Part shown: positions 38,246-47,194 of the stretch, piece by piece
Position numbering within the stretch: the stretch's first letter is position 1
How the letters are laid out: every line of letters begins with the position of its first letter
From: Acetilactobacillus jinshanensis
Lineage (GTDB): Bacteria > Bacillota > Bacilli > Lactobacillales > Lactobacillaceae
DNA length: 64,000 nucleotides
Direction of reading: 5' to 3'
Assembly: GCF_004359375.1 (NCBI RefSeq)
Contig: NZ_CP034726.1
Span: 124,001-188,000, forward strand
Program-made: the position numbers and the translations under genes
The notes under the pieces: generated by a model
Seen by the model: the letters and a program-made list of their open reading frames with translations, nothing else
Told to the model about the DNA's origin: nothing
Database searches by the model: none

Positions 38246-39460
38246 TTGAAAATCCAAATTAAGAAATGGCTAGGCTATAGCTTAGCCGCGTTAACGTTGT
38301 TAGGTATCGCGATGCCCGCTTCACAAGTGAGTGCTAAGCGAACGACTTACCGAAACAATTACCAAGCAACACCAATCCATAATTCACAAAATGATAATGA
38401 CGATGTATATATCGAACGAATCGTTTCAATTCCTAACCAAAGTTATACGAATTATGTAACGGGTGACCATGCTTTATATACGTTACCGGGAACCGTTAAG
38501 GGTACTCACCGGTTATTAACGAAAAGTGGAGTTCGAAAATTAGCTAAACGGCACGTTCGATTCATGGCTTATCGAAAGGCCGTCACAAATCGGGGCTCTT
38601 GGTATTTAAAGATCGTTTCACAGCACCATTCCGTTAGGGGCTGGATCTACGAAACCGATTTACGGACCATTCTGGATCCAAAGCAACAAGCGGCTAGTGG
38701 TAACGTTGGTTACTATGTTAATAAGGCCAAAATCAATATTGATGAACACAAACACCAGAGTTTAGTTAATCATACGCCGTTAAAGTTAAAGCCGGCCCAG
38801 AAATATTTGCGTAAGGCCACAGCTTCAGTTAAGGCTTTAAAGGGGACTCCTGATTATCAAACTGCCAAAAACGCGGTTCAGCAGGGGTATCGCTATTTAC
38901 AGGTGGTCAAATCCGTTAACCCAAGCGCAAAGACAATGAAAGGCATTGCTACGATCCGTTCTGATTACCAGCAGGCTGCTAAATCAGTTGCCGCAGCTCA
39001 AGTTGCTAATGCTAACCATCAGCCTAAAGAAGCTAAACAGGATATTAACGCAGCTAACCGCAGCTTACGCCATGTTAGCAAGATTTTAGGTCAGATCCAT
39101 AATCGTCGTGACCGACGTAACGCCATGAATTTGTTCAATCAAGCTTTACGTTATGTCAACAAGGACTATAGTTTCGATCCTGAAGTAAACTTGCGTAACG
39201 TTAACGCCCGTCGTTTATCAAATAAAACAATTCTGATGTTAATTAGTGTCGACGAAGATGACGCTCAAAAATCACTCATGGACTTATATCCGCATCTAAA
39301 TAACTTTGACGTTACTTTGACTGATGCGTATGAAGCTCAGACTGATTTGAACCGAGCCAATGATTTGGTCGCCAGTTTAAAGGGGACCCAATTACAGCAG
39401 GCCGCATCAAAAGAAATTCAAGCCAACCAGCATGATATTAATGCCCTATGGAACGTTTAG
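38246..39460 (+). CDS. Secreted SH3-like/helical protein
   Basis: The 404-residue product has a signal peptide (about residues 1-28, cut after VSAK). An SH3/GW-like module (about 70-150) follows, with YTLPGTVKGTHRLLTKSG and SWYLKIVSQHHSVRGWIYETD. A long helical region completes it, with repeated Ala/Lys-rich helices (KYLRKATASVKALKG, AKQDINAANRSLRHVSKIL). GW-type modules bind teichoic acids in other bacteria. TTG 38246 is chosen because GAGGTGATT lies upstream. Confidence 0.7.
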   Translation: MKIQIKKWLGYSLAALTLLGIAMPASQVSAKRTTYRNNYQATPIHNSQNDNDDVYIERIVSIPNQSYTNYVTGDHALYTLPGTVKGTHRLLTKSGVRKLAKRHVRFMAYRKAVTNRGSWYLKIVSQHHSVRGWIYETDLRTILDPKQQAASGNVGYYVNKAKINIDEHKHQSLVNHTPLKLKPAQKYLRKATASVKALKGTPDYQTAKNAVQQGYRYLQVVKSVNPSAKTMKGIATIRSDYQQAAKSVAAAQVANANHQPKEAKQDINAANRSLRHVSKILGQIHNRRDRRNAMNLFNQALRYVNKDYSFDPEVNLRNVNARRLSNKTILMLISVDEDDAQKSLMDLYPHLNNFDVTLTDAYEAQTDLNRANDLVASLKGTQLQQAASKEIQANQHDINALWNV

Positions 39461-39550
39461 GATAAACGTTTTTGATTGATACTGATTTCGGTTCTTCGTT
39501 ATAATGATGAATGTAGCGAAAAGGAAAGTCATTGATAAAGGAGAATCCAT

Positions 39551-40456
39551 ATGCCCGAAAGTTTAAAGTCAACTACTGAATTAAATAATGGTGTTATGAT
39601 GCCTCGTTTAGGCTTAGGTGTCTGGAAGACGGATAATAGTACCGCTAAGAATTCAGTTAAGAACGCGATCGAACATGGCTATCATTTAATCGATACGGCT
39701 AAACAATATGGTAATGAATATGGTGTTGGCCAGGGAATTAAAGAAGCCATTGCTGAGACCGGCATCAATCGGAAAGACTTATTCATTACGTCTAAGCTTT
39801 ACAACGGTGATCAAGGTTACGCCACGACGTTACACGCCATTAAGGGAACCCTGAAGCGTTTAGGCTTATCCTACTTAGACTTATACATTATGCACTGGCC
39901 CGTTGACGGCAAGTACATCGATACTTGGCGCGCAATGGAAAAGTTATACCATGAAGGTTTAGTTCGTGCGATCGGAATTTCTAATTTTGACGTTCCACGC
40001 ATGAAGAACCTGTTAGCTCATTCCACCGTAACTCCAGCCGTTAATCAAATGGAATTCAACCCGATCAACCAGGAAAAGAAGGTCATTGCCTTTGATAACT
40101 GGAAAGGGATCCAGACTGAAGCCTGGTCACCATTAGGTGGTGGTGAAGCCCTTGGCAATAAGGCCATTAACAAGATTGCTAAGAAACACGGTAAGTCAGC
40201 TGCCCAAGTGATCTTACGTTGGGACTGGGATCGTGGTATCGTTACGATTCCAAAGTCCGCTCATGAAAAACGAATCGTTCAGAACAGTCAGATCTTTGAC
40301 TTCCAGTTAACTGATGATGAAATCAATGCTATCAACAACGTTGATCAAGAAAAGCGTGCCTTATGGTACGACAACTTCAAGTGGCACAGTGTTAACGCAC
40401 CGTACACTGATGAAGTTGATCATTGGGATGATTCTCCTAAAGACTGGAAAGAATAA
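39551..40456 (+). CDS. Aldo/keto reductase
   Basis: The 301-residue product is an NADPH-dependent aldo/keto reductase. The catalytic tetrad is visible: Asp and Tyr in LIDTAKQYGNE (about 48-58), Lys in FITSKLY, and His in LYIMHWP. The C-terminal TIPKSAHEKRIVQN binds NADPH. AAAGGAG precedes ATG 39551. The closest groups are 2,5-diketo-gluconate reductase-like enzymes; the substrate is not known. Confidence 0.93.
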   Translation: MPESLKSTTELNNGVMMPRLGLGVWKTDNSTAKNSVKNAIEHGYHLIDTAKQYGNEYGVGQGIKEAIAETGINRKDLFITSKLYNGDQGYATTLHAIKGTLKRLGLSYLDLYIMHWPVDGKYIDTWRAMEKLYHEGLVRAIGISNFDVPRMKNLLAHSTVTPAVNQMEFNPINQEKKVIAFDNWKGIQTEAWSPLGGGEALGNKAINKIAKKHGKSAAQVILRWDWDRGIVTIPKSAHEKRIVQNSQIFDFQLTDDEINAINNVDQEKRALWYDNFKWHSVNAPYTDEVDHWDDSPKDWKE

Positions 40457-40478
40457 ACTTGATTAAATAAGATCCTTT

Positions 40479-40512
40479 GACGTCCGTAATTTGATTACGG
40501 GCGTTTTATTTT
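40479..40512 (+). terminator. Terminator after the aldo/keto reductase gene
   Basis: ACGTCCGTAAT pairs with ATTACGGGCGT and is followed by TTTTATTTT. Confidence 0.8.
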
Positions 40513-40630
40513 GGTCTGAGAAGCGTTATTATTTTCCCTGACTGGCTAAAATGTGCTAAAGTCAAAATGATCCAACAGGATTAAATTAATGAAAATAATT
40601 ATGAAACTGGTTAAAGCCAGAGGTGTTAAG

Positions 40631-42088
40631 ATGCCAGAAGAAAATTTAACTTTACATACTGATGCATACGAACTCAGTATGATGCAGACCTATTGGGGTA
40701 AGCATCTTCAGAACCGTCACGCGGTTTTTGAAATGTATTTCCGAAAGAATCCGTTTGGTAACGGTTATGCTATCTTTGCTGGATTACAGCACGTAATTGA
40801 TTACGTTAATCATTTAGGATTTACGGATAGTGATATCAAATATTTAAAGAGTACCCATTTCTTCAACCCGAAGTTCCTGGATTATTTACGTCATTTCAAG
40901 TTTCACGGGACAATTCGTTCCGCTCATGAAGGTGATCTGGTCTTCGCTAATGAACCCATCGTTCAGGTTGAAGGAACCATCGTTGAATGTCAGTTAGTTG
41001 AAACCGCCATCTTAAACATGGTTAACTACCAGACTTTAATCGCAACCAAAGCTTCCCGAATTCGGACCGCGGCCGGTGATGATCCGATTATGGAATTCGG
41101 CAGTCGTCGTGCTCAGGAAGTATCCGCAGCACTCTGGGGAACCCGTGCCGCTTATATTGGCGGCTTTGACTCCACGTCGAACGTCTTAGCAGGTAAACTC
41201 TTTGGCTTACCAATTGCCGGTACTCACGCTCATTCATTAGTTGAACTTTACGGTAATGATTATGACGCCTTTAAAGCCTATGCTGAAACGCATTATAATT
41301 GCACGTTTTTAGTTGATACTTATAATACCCTTAAGAGCGGTGTTCCGGCCGCAATTAAAGTAGCCAAGGAAATGGGCAACAAGATTAACTTTGCTGCCGT
41401 TCGTTTAGATTCCGGTGACATGGCCTACCTGTCCAAACGGGTTCGTGAGATGTTAGATGCCGCTGGTTTCACCAATACTAAGATCGTTGCGTCAAACGGC
41501 TTAGATGAAAATATCATCACCGATTTAAAGATGCAGCACGCTAAGATCGACGCCTGGGGCGTTGGCACCCAGTTGATCACTGCTTATGACCAGCCAAGTT
41601 TAGGCGGTGTCTATAAGTTAGTTTCAATTGATAACGGTCACGGTAAGATGCGTAACGCCATGAAGTTGACTAACAACCCGGCTAAGATTACCACGCCAGG
41701 TAAAAAGCAGGTCTGGCGAATTACGAAACGCAGTGATGGTAAATCTGAAGGTGACTACATCACCATTAACGGTGAAAATCCTAATCTTGAAAAATCACTG
41801 TACATGTTCCATCCTCAGTACACTTACATCAACAAGACTTTAACTGACTTTAAAGCGGAACCGTTATTGAAGACCATCTTTAAGGACGGTAAACAGGTTT
41901 ATCATGAACCACCTGTTGGTGACATTAAACGACACGCCAATGCATCACTGGCTTCACTCTGGCCCGAATATCGACGTCAGCTGAATCCACAAGATTATCC
42001 AGTTGATCTGTCAAAGGAATGCTGGCAGAATAAGCAGGACACCATTAAAAAGATTCATAATTACGTTAATAAGAAATTAGATAATTAA
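40631..42088 (+). CDS. pncB: Nicotinate phosphoribosyltransferase
   Basis: PncB converts nicotinate and PRPP to nicotinate mononucleotide in NAD salvage. The 485-residue product starts MPEENLTLHTDAYELSMMQTYW, the family start. FEMYFRKNPF, EFGSRRAQ, GTHAHSLVE and VRLDSGDM are also present. The last includes the substrate-binding region. ATG 40631 follows AGAGGTG; the earlier ATG 40589 does not match the family. nadE at 25.2 kb completes the route. Confidence 0.95.
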   Translation: MPEENLTLHTDAYELSMMQTYWGKHLQNRHAVFEMYFRKNPFGNGYAIFAGLQHVIDYVNHLGFTDSDIKYLKSTHFFNPKFLDYLRHFKFHGTIRSAHEGDLVFANEPIVQVEGTIVECQLVETAILNMVNYQTLIATKASRIRTAAGDDPIMEFGSRRAQEVSAALWGTRAAYIGGFDSTSNVLAGKLFGLPIAGTHAHSLVELYGNDYDAFKAYAETHYNCTFLVDTYNTLKSGVPAAIKVAKEMGNKINFAAVRLDSGDMAYLSKRVREMLDAAGFTNTKIVASNGLDENIITDLKMQHAKIDAWGVGTQLITAYDQPSLGGVYKLVSIDNGHGKMRNAMKLTNNPAKITTPGKKQVWRITKRSDGKSEGDYITINGENPNLEKSLYMFHPQYTYINKTLTDFKAEPLLKTIFKDGKQVYHEPPVGDIKRHANASLASLWPEYRRQLNPQDYPVDLSKECWQNKQDTIKKIHNYVNKKLDN

Positions 42089-42109
42089 AAATTAAATCAA
42101 AGAACTTAA

Positions 42110-42151
42110 AAATCCGCCAAGATTAATCGTAATCTTGACGGATTTATTTTT
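42110..42151. terminator. Bidirectional terminator between pncB and mpg
   Basis: AAATCCGCCAAGATT pairs with AATCTTGACGGATTT, followed by a T run. Confidence 0.88.
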
Positions 42152-42161
42152 GGCTAAAAAA

Positions 42162-42179
42162 TTATCCACTTGTGGATTA
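42162..42179. promoter_or_regulatory. Inverted pair of DnaA boxes at the end of mpg
   Basis: TTATCCACT and TGTGGATTA abut with no gap, each one mismatch from the DnaA box TTATCCACA. The second overlaps the stop codon of mpg. The arrangement repeats that at 42843-42860. Confidence 0.45.
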
Positions 42180-42794
42180 TTTCCATCCGTAGGTCTTTAA
42201 ATTCATTTTACTTTTTGGCATCTTGGATACATAGGGATTACCAGCAACGTAGTAGCGAAGCGGAGCGGTTGTCCACTTACCCTTATGCGGAACACCGATT
42301 CGACCGGATGTCGCGATTCGTTCCGGGTGTTTAGCGTTATCCACAAGGTCCAGGTGGAGTTGTGATTTAGCAAGACTTTGGGTATTAATACTCAGATTAA
42401 TGCCCATTGCTGTGCATAACTTACCGGGACCGTTGGTTAGATTGAAACCTTTTTTATGACGACGTTGTTCCATTAATTTAATTCCGCTGGCGGGTTGAAC
42501 ACCACGAATTAGAACACCCTGTGGGTTACCAACGGGCTGGGTGATGAAATTAAGTAGATTGGAGCCATACATCGTAAATACATAGATGGTCCCAGGAGCC
42601 ATGAATAGAGCTCGGTTCCACTTAGCCTTATGATTTTGATAACCATGAGCGGCTTGATCCTTAGCACCGACGTAAGCTTCCGTTTCGGTTATCCAGGCGC
42701 TGGCACCGCGGTATGAAAATCGTTTGCCAAGTAAATCACGGGAAATTTCTGTGGTTGGTCGATGGTTAAAGAATTGATCTAAGGTAACTGACAA
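42177..42794 (-). CDS. mpg: 3-methyladenine DNA glycosylase (AAG/Mpg family)
   Basis: The 205-residue product removes alkylated purines by hydrolysing the base-sugar bond. The family motifs are RDLLGKRF (residue 20), WITETEAYVG with the catalytic Glu, MYGSNLLNF and LIRGVQP with NGPGKLC. The start is TTG 42794 behind GGAGAAG; an overlapping ATG is out of frame. A perfect DnaA box (42337-42345) lies inside the gene. It is divergent from an EamA-type transporter. Confidence 0.93.
   Translation of the reverse strand: MSVTLDQFFNHRPTTEISRDLLGKRFSYRGASAWITETEAYVGAKDQAAHGYQNHKAKWNRALFMAPGTIYVFTMYGSNLLNFITQPVGNPQGVLIRGVQPASGIKLMEQRRHKKGFNLTNGPGKLCTAMGINLSINTQSLAKSQLHLDLVDNAKHPERIATSGRIGVPHKGKWTTAPLRYYVAGNPYVSKMPKSKMNLKTYGWK
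42337..42345 (+). promoter_or_regulatory. DnaA box within mpg
   Basis: TTATCCACA matches the DnaA consensus exactly. It lies between the two inverted box pairs that flank the gene. Confidence 0.4.
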
Positions 42795-42842
42795 AATTTC
42801 ATCTTCTCCATATTTAATACTCTAATTGTACCATTCTGAGAG

Positions 42843-42860
42843 TTATCCACCTGTGGATAA
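42843..42860. promoter_or_regulatory. Inverted pair of DnaA boxes in the mpg/EamA intergenic region
   Basis: TTATCCACC and TGTGGATAA abut with no gap; the second is a perfect DnaA box on the minus strand. A further AGTGGATAA lies at 42906-42914. The pair is a near-perfect palindrome and could instead be an operator for a repressor. Confidence 0.5.
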
Positions 42861-42915
42861 GATCGGGCGAGGTTGGTATAATTAAGCCCGTAATTGCATT
42901 TAAGGAGTGGATAAA

Positions 42916-43821
42916 TTGACTCATAAATCGCGTATGATTGGCTGGACACTGGCCATTTCAGCTGCGTTCTGCTGGGGGATCCAGGGACCCATCTCACAAT
43001 TTCTTTTTCAGGATGCTTCCTATTCTCCAGAATGGCTAATGGGCGTTAAAGATACCATTGCCGGCCTTTTAATTTTACTGTTCGCGAAGAGTTATCAACG
43101 TCAGCATATCTTTCGGATTTGGCATGATAAAAAACATCTTTTTATGTTTCTATGCTACGCCATTTTAGGCATGGCGGCCGTTCAATATTTTTATTTAGTC
43201 TTGGTTAAAGCTAGTAACAGTGCGACTGGAACCATTTTACAGAATTTAGGGACAGTCTTGATTATGCTAGTAACGATTGCCATTTACCACTGGTTCCCAA
43301 CCGTGTGTGAATGGATCGCTTTAATCGCGTCGATCATCGGGACCTGGATGTTGATCACTAAGGGTGACATGACCAAATTATCGATCAGTAAAGAAGCCTT
43401 AATCATTGGTGTCCTTCTGATCATTGCGGCAACGTTACACACCATGCTGCCAGTTCCATTACTTCGTCATTATCCCACATCAATCTTGGTTGGCTGGGCC
43501 ATGTTACTCGGTGGCATTATCTTTAGTTTTATCCACCCGTTCTGGGTCGACGCCCCGAAGTTGACCTTTGGGACCTTCATGGGCGTTGCCTTTATCGTTG
43601 TCTTTAGTACCATTTTGGCGTTCATGTTCTTTATCTCGAGTTTAAAATACATTACACCGACCGTTGCCGGGATGCTGGATACTTTTGAACCGTTATCGGC
43701 AACCGTCGGAATGATCATGTTTCTTGGAACGCCGTTTAACGGTGCTGAAATTATCGGTGGAATTTTAATTTTAAGCGTTGTCTTTATTTTGGCTGCCGAT
43801 CCTGCTAAACATCAAAATTAA
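42916..43821 (+). CDS. EamA/DMT-family transporter
   Basis: The 301-residue product has ten predicted membrane helices in two EamA repeats, with AISAAFCWGIQGPISQ in helix 1 and AGMLDTFEPLSATVG in helix 9. DMT transporters of this kind export or import metabolites such as amino acids. The start is TTG 42916, 8 bases after AAGGAG; GTG 42907 overlaps that site. It is followed by a terminator. The substrate is unknown. Confidence 0.85.
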   Translation: MTHKSRMIGWTLAISAAFCWGIQGPISQFLFQDASYSPEWLMGVKDTIAGLLILLFAKSYQRQHIFRIWHDKKHLFMFLCYAILGMAAVQYFYLVLVKASNSATGTILQNLGTVLIMLVTIAIYHWFPTVCEWIALIASIIGTWMLITKGDMTKLSISKEALIIGVLLIIAATLHTMLPVPLLRHYPTSILVGWAMLLGGIIFSFIHPFWVDAPKLTFGTFMGVAFIVVFSTILAFMFFISSLKYITPTVAGMLDTFEPLSATVGMIMFLGTPFNGAEIIGGILILSVVFILAADPAKHQN

Positions 43822-43846
43822 ATTTTACATAATTTGATAATCGTTG

Positions 43847-43876
43847 AAGCGCTTTGAAAGAAAGCGCTTTTATTTT
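43847..43876 (+). terminator. Terminator after the EamA gene
   Basis: GAAGCGCTTT pairs with AAAGCGCTTT, then TTATTTT. Confidence 0.8.
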
Positions 43877-43880
43877 CAGG

Positions 43881-43908
43881 TTGCAAAAGGTCTAAATCGT
43901 GCTATTAT
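43881..43908 (+). promoter_or_regulatory. Promoter of the YczE-like gene
   Basis: TTGCAA and TATTAT lie 16 bases apart, directly upstream of a cre-like site. Confidence 0.6.
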
Positions 43909-43913
43909 GAAGA

Positions 43914-43927
43914 TGTAAACGGTTACT
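43914..43927. promoter_or_regulatory. Candidate CcpA cre site
   Basis: TGTAAACGGTTACT matches the cre consensus TGWAANCGNTNWCA at 13 of 14 positions. It lies just below the -10, where bound CcpA would repress. Confidence 0.55.
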
Positions 43928-43949
43928 TGCATGGGAGGAATTTAGTTTT

Positions 43950-44885
43950 ATGGACAATGTATTAAATCCCCAAAAGAGTAAAGATAACCTCTTAGGCAAA
44001 TCGCTTAAGGCCATCGTATCTTTACTTGGTGTAGTATTAATCGGTTTAGGCGCCACCTTTCTAAAGATGGGCCACGTTGGTTTGGATCCGTTCACGGCTT
44101 TAAATATTGGAATGTCCAATCATTTAGGCATGGCTTTAGGAACCTATCAATTATCAGTTAATATTATCATTTTTATTTTCGTTCTACTTTTAGATCGTAA
44201 GCAAATCGGAATTGGTACCTTCTTTAACATGGTACTAGTTGGTTATGAAATTCAATGGTTTTCAGCTATTTATAGTGCTCACGTTGCCGAAGGATTGCAC
44301 ATTCCTTTAATTATCGTTGATGCATTAGTTGGAATCGCATTATTTACATTAGGCACTTCATTATATATGTCAGTTGATTTAGGGGTTGCACCTTACGATG
44401 CCATCGCACCCATTATTGTTGAACGTTCTAAACACGCCAAATACCAGTGGGTTCGTAGTTCTCAGGATATTTTATTCATGATTGCGGGTGTCCTCGCTGG
44501 TGGAATTTCCAGCGGCTCCGTTGGGATCATGACCATTGTCGTCGCATTCTTTGCGGGTCCGTTGATTAACTTCTGGAACCTGCACATTAGTCGTGATTTA
44601 GTTGACCAGATCAACCGCTTTAGTCATCAGGATCGTAAAATCAACGCATGGGTAACAGGACTTGTCCATGCCGGAAAGTATGGTGCTATTTTGACTCGTT
44701 CTGCATATCGTCACACCAGTTTTGTTCAGCAGCACATGTCCGGATATACGGATGCTGAAATCCGTGAAATGATTCACCGAACCCGTAATAGTTTACGTCG
44801 TAACGCAATGGTTCGTCACGCAATTGATCGTCGTTACGATTCACTGCTAATGGAAGCTGGGCGTCGTAACATTAAAGTTCGTTAA
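43950..44885 (+). CDS. YczE/YyaS/YitT-family membrane protein
   Basis: The 311-residue product has five or six membrane helices, with the family features LIGLGATFLKMGHVGLDPFTA and SVDLGVAPYDAI. These proteins are widespread in Firmicutes and have no firm function; YczE of B. subtilis affects peptide antibiotic production. About 95 C-terminal residues form a basic cytoplasmic extension that is longer than usual. TGGGAGGAA precedes ATG 43950. The cre-like site suggests catabolite control. Confidence 0.75.
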   Translation: MDNVLNPQKSKDNLLGKSLKAIVSLLGVVLIGLGATFLKMGHVGLDPFTALNIGMSNHLGMALGTYQLSVNIIIFIFVLLLDRKQIGIGTFFNMVLVGYEIQWFSAIYSAHVAEGLHIPLIIVDALVGIALFTLGTSLYMSVDLGVAPYDAIAPIIVERSKHAKYQWVRSSQDILFMIAGVLAGGISSGSVGIMTIVVAFFAGPLINFWNLHISRDLVDQINRFSHQDRKINAWVTGLVHAGKYGAILTRSAYRHTSFVQQHMSGYTDAEIREMIHRTRNSLRRNAMVRHAIDRRYDSLLMEAGRRNIKVR

Positions 44886-44908
44886 AGACAATTTGAATTA
44901 AATCTCTT

Positions 44909-44941
44909 AAGACCGATCATTAATTTGACTGGCCTTTTATT
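44909..44941 (+). terminator. Probable weak terminator
   Basis: An interrupted stem (AAGACCGATCA with TGACTGGCCTT) is followed by TTATTTTAT. Confidence 0.5.
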
Positions 44942-45008
44942 TTATCGTCATTTCGGTGATGGTGCGCGTTATAATGTCTAATGAAATTCTCTTTGAAAGG
45001 GCTTGAAG

Positions 45009-46802
45009 ATGAGACCAACTCGAGTCGCGGTTCACGAAGGTCATCGACCGCCAAAATCTACTTTTGAAATTATTATTATTAACCTAATTTCATACCTTAT
45101 TTTTCTTGGGATTGCCGCAATTATTATGTGGCCGCAAATTAGTAATCACGCTTTTATTGCGGGAACCGATTCAGCATTTCATATGAACCGGTTTTATGAG
45201 ACAGCCATGCAGATTAAAACGGGTCATTTTAGTTATTTTCAGTCTATATTTGCTTTCCATCAGACTGGTCGGTTAGTTAATGCGTTTTACGGACCGTTAA
45301 TGGCCTACGTGTTTGGCGGTTTATTACTGTTATGTAAGAACTGGATTAACTTTCAGATCGTTAATTCATTATTAGTTCTTTCGCTAAGTGGCTGGCTAAT
45401 GTACGTGTTAGCTGTTAAGAGTAACGTCAAACGTTGGGCCGCACTAGTAATGGGAACGATGTATATGACCTGTTATTCGGTAAGTATTTGGCCGACTGCT
45501 CAGAAATTTACCGGTTTAGGTGCGGCCTTTTTGCCGTTAGCAATCCTTTGTGGGATTAAGATGCTGAATAATCATCAGATCCGTGTTCTGCCGTTAGCGA
45601 TGACCATGACGTTATTGGTTCAAACGCATCTGATGAGTTCCCTGGTTGCGATTATGGCGTTAATCCCAATGTTTATTGTCGGCTGGGTTACATCGCATCA
45701 TCGAGCTGACATGTTCACCAACGCTTTTAAAGCCGCTGGATTAACGATTTTACTGACGGGTAACGTCTGGGGCAGCATCGTTGAGATGTTTACCACCAAC
45801 CACATTATCCCGGTCTTTCCGCAACAGGATTTAATGAAGGGTACGATTTACTTTACCCATGGACATCTTGCTTATTTGGGAACCATTATGACGATTGTGG
45901 CGTTATTAGTTACTTTGACCTTGATCTTTAGGTGGAAATACTATGATTATCGATGGAAGACGATTGTATTCATTAGCTGGTTCTTCCTGTGGTTATCAAG
46001 CGCATGGTTCCCATGGCATTGGGCTCACAAACACTGGACAGCGTTCGCCAATTTAATTCAGTTTCCGCGGCGGTTCATGATCATTGCAATTATTTTACTT
46101 TTATTAGCGTTTGGTCAGATCTGTTCACGACGTTCACCACTAGCTGACTTATCTTATAAGGGCTTTAAGCTCCATAATTTAAAGTTGATTATGCTGTTAA
46201 TTTTTCTGGTCTGTTCCGTCGGTGGCTTACGAAGCACGATGAATCAAGAAGTCAAACAGTATCAATCCGATGAAGTTTTAAATGAACCTAGTAACATGTT
46301 GCACATTAAATCTAAGACACCAGGTCAACTTCGGCATGCATTTCAATCATCTGATCTTCACTTAGCTATTCAGGCTATCACTAAGAGTACCCCTGATTAT
46401 TTGCCGTCAAGTGCATCACTTCGAACCAATCACGACTATTATCATCTTCACCCTTATCATCGTGAGAATGTTCAACTGGATGATGACAACTCAGTCTTTA
46501 GACATTGGATCATTAATCGTGATCAATTGAGTTTACACTGGATGAACCATAAACGTCGTTCTAAGGTAACAATTTTACCGTTAGTTGCCTATCATCAGAC
46601 CCAAGTCACGATTAACGGCCGACCGGTCAGTGACCCACGGATCTCAAAGGTTGGTGCCTTAAAGGTTCATGCTAGACCGGGTTGGAACCGGGTTACAATT
46701 GAATTTCATCCGGACTTCAGCTTAGGCTTGATGATGGCGATTACGATTATGACTTGGTTAGTGCTAGCTGGTTTCTTGATGGTTTATCGTAGAAGACCGT
46801 AA
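45009..46802 (+). CDS. Polytopic membrane protein, GT-C/YfhO-like
   Basis: The 597-residue product has about 11-12 membrane helices and an external C-terminal domain before a final helix. It begins helix 1 near residue 20, then GTDSAFHMNRFYE, which resembles the first external loop of YfhO-like and 6-pyruvoyl-tetrahydropterin-synthase-related membrane proteins. Those act on polyprenyl-linked sugars in GT-C folds, so a role in glycan decoration of the cell surface is possible. ATG 45009 follows GAAAGGG. The exact family is uncertain. Confidence 0.65.
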   Translation: MRPTRVAVHEGHRPPKSTFEIIIINLISYLIFLGIAAIIMWPQISNHAFIAGTDSAFHMNRFYETAMQIKTGHFSYFQSIFAFHQTGRLVNAFYGPLMAYVFGGLLLLCKNWINFQIVNSLLVLSLSGWLMYVLAVKSNVKRWAALVMGTMYMTCYSVSIWPTAQKFTGLGAAFLPLAILCGIKMLNNHQIRVLPLAMTMTLLVQTHLMSSLVAIMALIPMFIVGWVTSHHRADMFTNAFKAAGLTILLTGNVWGSIVEMFTTNHIIPVFPQQDLMKGTIYFTHGHLAYLGTIMTIVALLVTLTLIFRWKYYDYRWKTIVFISWFFLWLSSAWFPWHWAHKHWTAFANLIQFPRRFMIIAIILLLLAFGQICSRRSPLADLSYKGFKLHNLKLIMLLIFLVCSVGGLRSTMNQEVKQYQSDEVLNEPSNMLHIKSKTPGQLRHAFQSSDLHLAIQAITKSTPDYLPSSASLRTNHDYYHLHPYHRENVQLDDDNSVFRHWIINRDQLSLHWMNHKRRSKVTILPLVAYHQTQVTINGRPVSDPRISKVGALKVHARPGWNRVTIEFHPDFSLGLMMAITIMTWLVLAGFLMVYRRRP

Positions 46803-46821
46803 TATTAAAGGACTGATTATT

Positions 46822-47133
46822 TTGAAACGAAAATATCCGGTTAATCGATATTTAGGCGTTGTTTTGACGGCTGATGATGATGGAAACTATCGAATTAAAC
46901 GGGATGCCCACGGTCAGTTTAAATTAAACGTTTGGCGGACCGGCCGCCACACTAAAGGTAAATTCAAAAAAATCGGCCAAGTATTCTTGACCGAAAATGA
47001 ATTACGGGTTGCCGTTGTTGCTTATCATAAGGTTAAGTATAACCACCGGCATAACTATACGCCTTTACAGCGTTTTACAACGGCTTATGTATCACCGAAA
47101 TTAATTAAAATTGCTCAACAAAAAGAAAAATAG
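46822..47133 (+). CDS. Hypothetical basic protein, 103 aa
   Basis: No family recognised. It is small, basic and soluble, with an N-terminal part that may be beta-rich (RYLGVVLTADDDGNYRIKRD). The start is TTG 46822, 11 bases after AAAGGAC. It follows the membrane protein by 19 bases and is probably in its operon. A terminator follows. Confidence 0.6.
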   Translation: MKRKYPVNRYLGVVLTADDDGNYRIKRDAHGQFKLNVWRTGRHTKGKFKKIGQVFLTENELRVAVVAYHKVKYNHRHNYTPLQRFTTAYVSPKLIKIAQQKEK

Positions 47134-47141
47134 GGTAAAGA

Positions 47142-47170
47142 AAAAACAGCCACCAAAATGGCTGTTTTTG
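47142..47170. terminator. Bidirectional terminator
   Basis: AAAAACAGCCA pairs with TGGCTGTTTTT between convergent genes. Confidence 0.88.
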
Positions 47171-47194
47171 TTTATGTTAAAAAAGTTTTTTAAT

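Noticed and set aside
28335-39460. Sortase substrates (LPXTG proteins) next to the sortase
   Set aside because: None of the secreted proteins here ends in an LPXTG-hydrophobic-basic signal.
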